A stretch of 64,000 bases of DNA from Epiperipatus broadwayi (taxonomy: Eukaryota; Onychophora; Udeonychophora; Euonychophora; Peripatidae): assembly GCA_028023455.1 (NCBI GenBank), contig JAQFVV010012416.1, positions 3,141,594 through 3,205,593 on the forward strand, written 5' to 3'. Each line of letters opens with the position of its first letter. Position 1 is the stretch's first letter. The notes beneath the pieces are model-generated. The model was not told where the DNA came from, did not search any database, and saw only the letters and a list, made by a program, of their open reading frames with translations. The position numbers and the translations under genes were made by a program. Positions 57,992-64,000 of this stretch are shown here, piece by piece.

Positions 57992-57993
<2 letters not shown>

Positions 57994-58049
57994 TATAATT
58001 ATTTTTGTTGTAATTAATGTAATTGTTTATATATATATATATTCCTTCT

Positions 58050-58152
58050 CCTTCTAATTCTTGCAATCTTCCTTCACTTGAAAGTGATCTGCAGTTGTAA
58101 GTACCTAAATAAAAAGTCGTCATCAAATGGCAGCCTGGGTCCGCAATCAGGG
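58050..58152 (-). mobile_element. Inverted 5' end of the near-complete LINE A
   Basis: On the minus strand an ATG opens MTTFYLGTYNCRSLSSEG followed by RLQELE. This is the endonuclease N-terminus, with the expected asparagine in YNCRS. The segment should directly precede LSYIKWDIIGLCEVRR, which begins in the opposite orientation at about 58155. The degraded copy at 54.9-56.56 kb shows the normal order, so this copy carries a 5' inversion. Confidence 0.82.
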
Positions 58153-58154
58153 GA

Positions 58155-60915
58155 TATAAAAACTGTCTTATATTAAATGGGACATTATTGGACTTTGTGA
58201 AGTTAGAAGAAAAGGAGAAGAAACAATTGATTTAAAAAGTGGATATATACTCTATTATAAAGGCACACATATTGGAAATACAAGTGGAGTAGGATTCATT
58301 ATAAATAAAAGTGGAAGAACAATATTGTGGAGATTGATGGTGTATCGGACAGAGTGGCAAGATTAGTTATACAACTTAATAGCAGATACCAAATGCAGAT
58401 AATTCAGGTTTATGCCCCAACAAGTTCTCATAGTGATGAAGTAGTAGAAGATTTTTATATGGATGTACAAAAGGCTTTTGATCAGAGTAAACAACATTTC
58501 AAAATTGTTATGGGAGACTTTAATGCTACAATTGGTAGACAAATGAAAGATGAAATTGCTGTAAGTAATTTTGGTTATGGTAATAGAAATGAGAGAGGAC
58601 ATAGACTTGTGGAGTTTGCAGAAAAAGAAAAACTTTATATTATGAATTCATTTTTTGAGAAAAATGTTAAAAGGAAATGGACATGGAAGCATCCAAATGA
58701 AGGTACAGCAGAATTGGATTATATTTTGACTAACAGAAAATACATATTTCAAGATTGTAATGATCTTAATAAATTTAATACAGGAAGTGATCATCGATTA
58801 GTAAGGTGTAAGTTACGTGTTAATGTAAAACTAGAAAGACAAAAATTATTAAGAAAAACAATATTTACAGTTGATATTCCTAATCTTCAGAAACATTCTA
58901 ATGAATTTAAATTAGAACTTACAAATAGGTTTCAAGTGTTAGGAGATTTTGAACATGATATAGATTTAAATGAAATTAATATGAAAATAACTGATATACT
59001 TTTAAAAACTGCAACAAACATAGCTGGTAGAAAAAAGCAGCAATTGACTAATAAAATTTCACTGAGACTAGAGAATTTATGAAGAAATGAAGGAATATGA
59101 AGATATACAAATATGATGTATTAAAAAGAATTGAGTATCTCGAATTTTGTAAAATGGTGTGGAAAAGAGTTGAAAATGATATAAGAAAGTATAACTGTGA
59201 AATAGCAAGGAAAGCTGTAGAAGAAAATAAAAGTCTCAAAAATGTTAAACAACATTTTGGTATTGGTAGGAAATTTATATCTGCAATAAAAAAAAAAGCT
59301 GGAATTATGACTAAAAAGAGAGATGACATCAAGAAATTGGTAGAAGATTTTTATCAAGAATTATATAGTAATAAAGAACAAGTACCTCTTATATCTAATA
59401 CATCTTCCGAATTGCCCAGAATTTTAAATGAAGAAGTGAGACATGCAATTAAGTGTATGAAGAAAGCAAAGGCTCCAGGAAATGATGGAATTATAATTGA
59501 TATATTAAAAGAAGCAGGTGAAGAAATAGAAACAATTTTAGCAAAGTTATATACCAAATGTCTAAATGATAAAGATGTACCGGAAGATTGAAAGAATGCA
59601 GTAATAATATTAATATTTAAAAAAGGTGATAAAGAAGATATTAGAAATTACAGACCTATCAGCCTTTTATCAGTTTTATATAAAATTTTTACCAAGATAA
59701 TTACAACTCGTCTACAGAGAACTTTGGATTTCCACCAACCAAGAGAACAAGCTGGATTTAAAAGTGGTTTTAGTACAATAGATCATATCCAGGTATTGAG
59801 AGAAGTCATAGAAAGGACAAACGAATATGAGTTGTCATTATGTTTTGGATTTGTAGATTATGAAAAGGCATTCGATTCTATACACATTTCTTCAGTGATT
59901 AAAGCATTGGATCATCAAGGTATAGATCCAGGATATTGTCATATTTTAAAGAATATTTATAAAAATGCAACAGCAACAATTAGATTACATAATGATACTG
60001 GAAAAATCAACATTGAGAAAGGTGTAAGACAAGGTGACTCCATATCTCCAAAACTCTTTACAGCAGTGCTGCAAGAAGTATTTTGTGGATTAAAATGGGA
60101 AACTAAAGGAGTGAAAGTAAATGGAGAGTATTTAAGTCATTAGATTTCACGGATGATGTAGTTGTTTTTGCAAATAATGCTTCAGAGCTTCAGGAAATGT
60201 TGCAGGAGTTAGCAGATGAAAGTAGAAAAGTAGGACTAAAGATAAATGTTAAAAAGACTAAAGTAATGTTTAATCGATTTGCTCAAAATATGAAAATAAA
60301 GATTGATTATGAAGAATTAGACGAAGTTAACAGTTACAAATACATTGGTCAGATTATTAATACAGATGGAAACATAATGGAGGAAATTAATCATAGAATT
60401 AAACTTGGTTGGAGTGCTTTTGGTAGAAATAACTTGATACTAAAAGGAAATATGCCTATGTGTTTGAAAAGGATGTTTTTTAACAAATGTGTTTTACCAG
60501 TTTTTACTTATGGATCTGAGACTTGGACACTTAATAGAAGAGCAATACAGAGACTTCAGACCACTCAAAGGAGTATGGAGAGATGTATGTTGGGAGTAAC
60601 AAGAAGAGATCGAAAACGCAATGTATGGGTAAGACAACAAACAGGTGTTACTGACCTTATTGAAAAAATTAAAAGATTGAAATGGAGTTGGGCTGGACAT
60701 ATTGCTAGAAGAGATGATAATAGATGGACAATTGAAGTTTTAAACTGGATTCCAAGAGATTGTAAAAGACCCAGAAAGAGACCACATGTGAGATGGATGG
60801 ATGAAATAAGAAAATGTGCAGGGGTGTTGTGGAGAAGAGAAGCTAAAGATCAGAGAAGATGGATTAAACTTGGAGAGACCTTCATCCTGCAGTGGATTGA
60901 TAATGGTTGATGATG
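58155..60915 (+). mobile_element. LINE A (RTE-like), near-complete, with 5' inversion
   Basis: Endonuclease motifs are CEVRR (catalytic glutamate), VYAPTS, GDFNATIG and SDHRLVR. The RT has [22 protein letters not shown] and a catalytic box read as FTDD (about 60146-60157). The C-terminal region contains WSWAGHIARR and ends ILQWIDNG with TGA at 60908. Four lesions break it: single-base deletions near 58308, 59061 and 60138, and TGA for a tryptophan at 59589. Imperfect 11-bp repeats ATATTCCTTCT (58039) and ATATTTCTTCT (60916) may be its TSD. Protein similarity to the 28.5-30.8 kb copy is about 88% over a counted 86-residue stretch. Confidence 0.94.
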
Positions 60916-60997
60916 ATATTTCTTCTATTAAGTTCTTTAATATAGTTTAAAGGTTTCATATTTATTACAAATTAATATTTGTGAAATAAGATTTTAT

Positions 60998-61420
60998 GTA
61001 GCAGTAGTAGTAGTAGTAGCAGCAGCAGTTGTAGTAGCAGTAGTAGTAGTAGTAGTAGCAGTAGTAGTAGCAGTAGTAATAATAGTAGTAGTAGTAGCAG
61101 TAGTAGTAGCAGTAGTAGTAGTAGTAGTTGTAGCAGTAGTAGTAGCAGTAGTAGTAGTAGTAGTAGCAGTAGTAGTAATAGCAATAGTAGTAGCAGTAAT
61201 AGTAGTAGCAGTAGTAGAGAAGTAGTAGTAGCAGTAGTAGTAGTAGTAGTAGAAGTGATATTAGCAGTAGTAGTAGTAGTAGTAGCAGTAGTAGTAACAA
61301 CAGTAGTGGTAATAGTAACAGTAGTAGTAGTAGCAGTAGCCATAATAATAGCAGTAGTAGTAGCAGTAGTTAGTAATAGTGGTGTAGTGATAGTAGTGAT
61401 AGTAGTAGTAATAGTAGTAT
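60998..61420. repeat. Interrupted (AGT)n trinucleotide array
   Basis: About 420 bp of TAG/CAG/TAA-type triplets keep a triplet register over long stretches. Frames through it encode runs of one or two residues and are not genes. Confidence 0.95.
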
Positions 61421-61429
61421 TGATGTTAT

Positions 61430-62470
61430 ATAAAGATATTTTATATTATACTATATGATTTATTTAAATATATAATGGATTAAAATTCTTTTCATTTTTA
61501 ATGGTCTTTAATTTTTATGTCAGTAAAGTATTTTTAATTTATAATCAATAATAATAATTTACTGATTAGTATTTTTCTTTTATTTTTTTTTCCAGAATAT
61601 CATAGCAGCATAATGATAATCGCTATATATTTTTTTTAAATCTATAGTGCTGTAAAAGATTTTTACTAGCTTTTTGATTACAGTTATATATGTAGTATAT
61701 ATTAAAGGATAATTATGGTACTTCGATCTTTTTCCATTTATATTTTTCAGCAACAACAATAATAATAATGTAAACTGCAAAATTGAAAGTGGCATATTAA
61801 GAAAAACATAGTAATCATATCAATTTTGATAATGCATTTATTTACAAAAATTGCTCACTTTTGCTGTAGTTCGTTTCATATTTGCCAATAGATAACTGAA
61901 ATCATGAATAATAACAAACTTTATACAATAAATGACTGTTACATATACAGCCACATCTATATTAAAATAATACAATTTTAATTGAAAAAACGTTTACATT
62001 GAGACATCATTAAAAATAATTAACAAAAAATAATGATAATGCAGTTACAAAATGGCAGTACAATATATTTATAGAGAAAGAGAGAGTAACCACAATGCAG
62101 AAATAAATGCACAGAGTGTACAGGATAAGAAAGTGTTTTATTGAGTATTATTTATAACAGTGTGCATGTAGTTGATAATAGACACAAAATTTTTGAATTT
62201 TGAATTTATGAAGTTTTATTTGTCATCTAACATTTTTTTCACACTACAAGTTTCTGAAATTATAAAATGTCTGTAGATACTCTGAGATTACTGTATTTAC
62301 TATACCAGTAGACTTTTTAAATTTTATTTTTAAATCATGTCTGTACTTCCTTTTTTAACATTAAATAATTCATATTTGCATAGATTTGTTTCTCTGTGTA
62401 AAGTAGTGATTTCTCTCTTTCTTATGATCTAAAATTGAGTGAACTTTTTATGAAATTCGCCATAGTCAGA
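61430..62470. other. AT-rich sequence without gene
   Basis: No supported feature. Confidence 0.4.
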
Positions 62471-62477
62471 GCTATGA

Positions 62478-62572
62478 CTATGGTGAACTTTACCAAAAGT
62501 GCACTCTGATTATAGTGAACTTTACCAAAAGTGCACTCTCATTATGGTGAACTTTATCAAAACTATACTCAG
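62478..62572. repeat. 32-bp minisatellite, three units
   Basis: TATGGTGAACTTTACCAAAA followed by GTGCACTCTGAT is repeated three times, the last unit diverged. A short CATAGTCAGAGCTATGACTATG dyad precedes it. Confidence 0.85.
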
Positions 62573-63011
62573 CTTTAGATTATAAAGAAAAAACTACTTC
62601 CTTATGCAAATGAACAAACTTAAACAAATTTGAATTATAAATTCAAATAAAGGAGAATAAATCAATATTAAGATTAAATAAATAGTGTTGTTTGAGCAAA
62701 TCTTAATTTTTACTAAAATACTCCTAATGGTGGTGAACATTTTAAAAAGCTCCCACATATTTTTTTAATTATAGAAGATGCCAGATTATCAGTTTGCTAA
62801 CTACTGACATTGAATCAAAAATTAAGTATTATTATTTGATTACAATATATTGCGTTGCTTGGCAAAATTTTTCTAGAGAACCTAACGTGAGAGAAAGATA
62901 AAACACTTTAAATAATAAATAATTAAATGTTAATCACTTGGAAGATCATATGATATTCCAAGTGTAGAAGAGAGAAGATAAGCTTCCATCAATTAGATAT
63001 AGCCCTGCATG

Positions 63012-63125
63012 GCTGACAGTAGTTGAGTGGCAGATTTTTGGAACTCAAGGTCCATGGCTTGCAACCAGAGCTGTCACTTTGAGTTATTGAATTTTTTTAG
63101 TAAATCCTGAGTAATAAACTATTCA
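63012..63125 (+). repeat. tRNA-like SINE (family I), copy 3
   Basis: GACAGTAGTTGAGTGGCAGA resembles an A-box region. GCTTGCAACCAGAGCTGTCA and the tail TAAATCCTGAGTAATAAACT correspond in order to the copies at 20.85 and 38.27 kb. Confidence 0.55.
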
Positions 63126-63129
63126 ATCA

Positions 63130-63500
63130 TTTGCCCTGTTGGAGCTCAAAAATCAGGAATTATGGGCATCATTTCCATTGTAAAACTTTTTAAGAACTCC
63201 ACAGCATTAATAAATAAATTCGATTATTTATTTTCTTTTTCACCCAAATGTTTAACGTCTGCTCTTTAGCCAACCCCCCTCCCTCCTAATAGTTATATAT
63301 CTGAGTCAAACTATAGATGATGTACAATAAAATGCTTTTAGAAATCATTTTAAAATCAAGAATCATACTTTTTCACAGTAATAAAAACAGGGGCGGGGTA
63401 TAAGATAAAAAAAATGTAATGATTTTAGCATTGTATATTTTAGTAAATTCTTTTTTTTTTTGACAAATTATATAATATTTATAAAAATAACTATTATGGA
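63130..63500. other. AT-rich sequence preceding a candidate exon
   Basis: No supported feature. Confidence 0.35.
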
Positions 63501-63510
63501 TTTATTGCAG

Positions 63511-63707
63511 ATTCGAATAACAAATCTTTTTACCAAAACTTTTGTGAAAGGTTAATTACGTCTCAAGATATTATAAATAATTTTCATCCAACTATTTATA
63601 GAAATAAAATAACAAAATTAGAAGCCAGAACCGTTCAAGGCCTATTTTTAACATTTATTCTTTTTCTATCTTTAATAATACAGATACGCTACGAATATAT
63701 TCTATAA
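63511..63707 (+). CDS. Candidate terminal exon with one membrane segment
   Basis: The segment follows a TTTATTGCAG acceptor and is open for 64 codons to TAA at 63705-63707 (two bases belong to a codon begun upstream). It starts SNNKSFYQNFCERLI and ends with a hydrophobic stretch, VQGLFLTFILFLSLIIQIRY, close to the C-terminus, as in a tail-anchored or single-pass protein. Frames of this length arise by chance in AT-rich DNA, so the acceptor is the main support. The product is unrecognised. Confidence 0.25.
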
Positions 63708-64000
63708 TGCTTTTATAATTGAAAATTGAACTCGACAGAAATCTTTCTCCAGAATATTTTTATATTAATATTTTTAACACTGCTTTGACATTTAGATTAG
63801 AATGAATTGTTTGTTTTTGATAATTTGAAAAACCCATTTTATAAAATGAATGTTATTTTTAGACCGCTTTATAAGCAAATAAATAAAAACATTCATAATG
63901 AAAAAAAATTCTAAAATTATATAATTTAAATCTATTATTTTTAAAAAATATACTCGTGCATTCACATTTTTTATTATTTTCATTTAATTTTTCAATCTAA

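Noticed and set aside
60965-61343. Long minus-strand frames rich in leucine, tyrosine and threonine
   Set aside because: They read through the AGT triplet array, which is open in several frames by composition.
61000-61420. CRISPR-like array
   Set aside because: There are no spacers; it is a simple triplet repeat in eukaryotic DNA.

Overview
This window is very AT-rich (roughly a quarter G+C by eye) eukaryotic DNA from an animal, probably an invertebrate. The evidence is two families of non-LTR retrotransposons (LINEs), several retroposed SINE-like families, TA-flanked DNA transposons, long microsatellites and candidate host exons bounded by splice signals. There are no operons, no Shine-Dalgarno-led genes, no rRNA and no CRISPR. 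The species cannot be fixed from the sequence; a mollusc or cnidarian would fit, but that is a guess.

LINE family A carries an apurinic-type endonuclease plus reverse transcriptase (RT) and resembles the RTE clade. It has a nearly complete copy at 58.05-60.91 kb, a 5'-truncated copy at 28.48-30.76 kb that sits inside an older copy of the same family, and a degraded antisense copy at 54.89-56.56 kb. LINE family B has an RT, a C-terminal CX2CX8HX4C knuckle and a (CATCA)n tail. It occurs about ten times, as two long copies head to tail at 34.1-37.65 kb and as fragments at 1.0-1.5, 4.8, 24.3-25.25, 26.6-27.25, 39.76-40.64, 42.9 and 44.2-44.78 kb. All copies are broken by stops, indels or truncation.

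The most striking feature is the number of long inverted repeats that look retroposed as single units. Three repeat families, called E, F and G here, occur as head-to-head hairpins with arms of about 90-340 bp, several flanked by one pair of 11-15 bp direct repeats. In two places a family G repeat is joined to the 5' end of a truncated LINE B copy, and one target-site duplication (TSD) encloses both, as expected for template switching during reverse transcription. Two related copies of what looks like the 3' end of a polyadenylated transcript (AATAAA followed by A-rich sequence) are also inserted, at 13.7 and 34.1 kb, the second inside a LINE B copy.

Host genes are represented only by candidate exons on the + strand. 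These are a pair with matching phase (18562-18633 and 22248-22286), a terminal exon with a downstream AATAAA (23596-23699), a first exon with CCAAT-like and YY1-like motifs upstream (54173-54294) and a possible terminal exon with one membrane segment (63511-63707). None could be assigned a function. They suggest the window is intronic and intergenic sequence around one or two + strand genes.

Two patches, 43.03-43.24 kb and 50.34-50.41 kb, look like assembly or consensus errors rather than biology.
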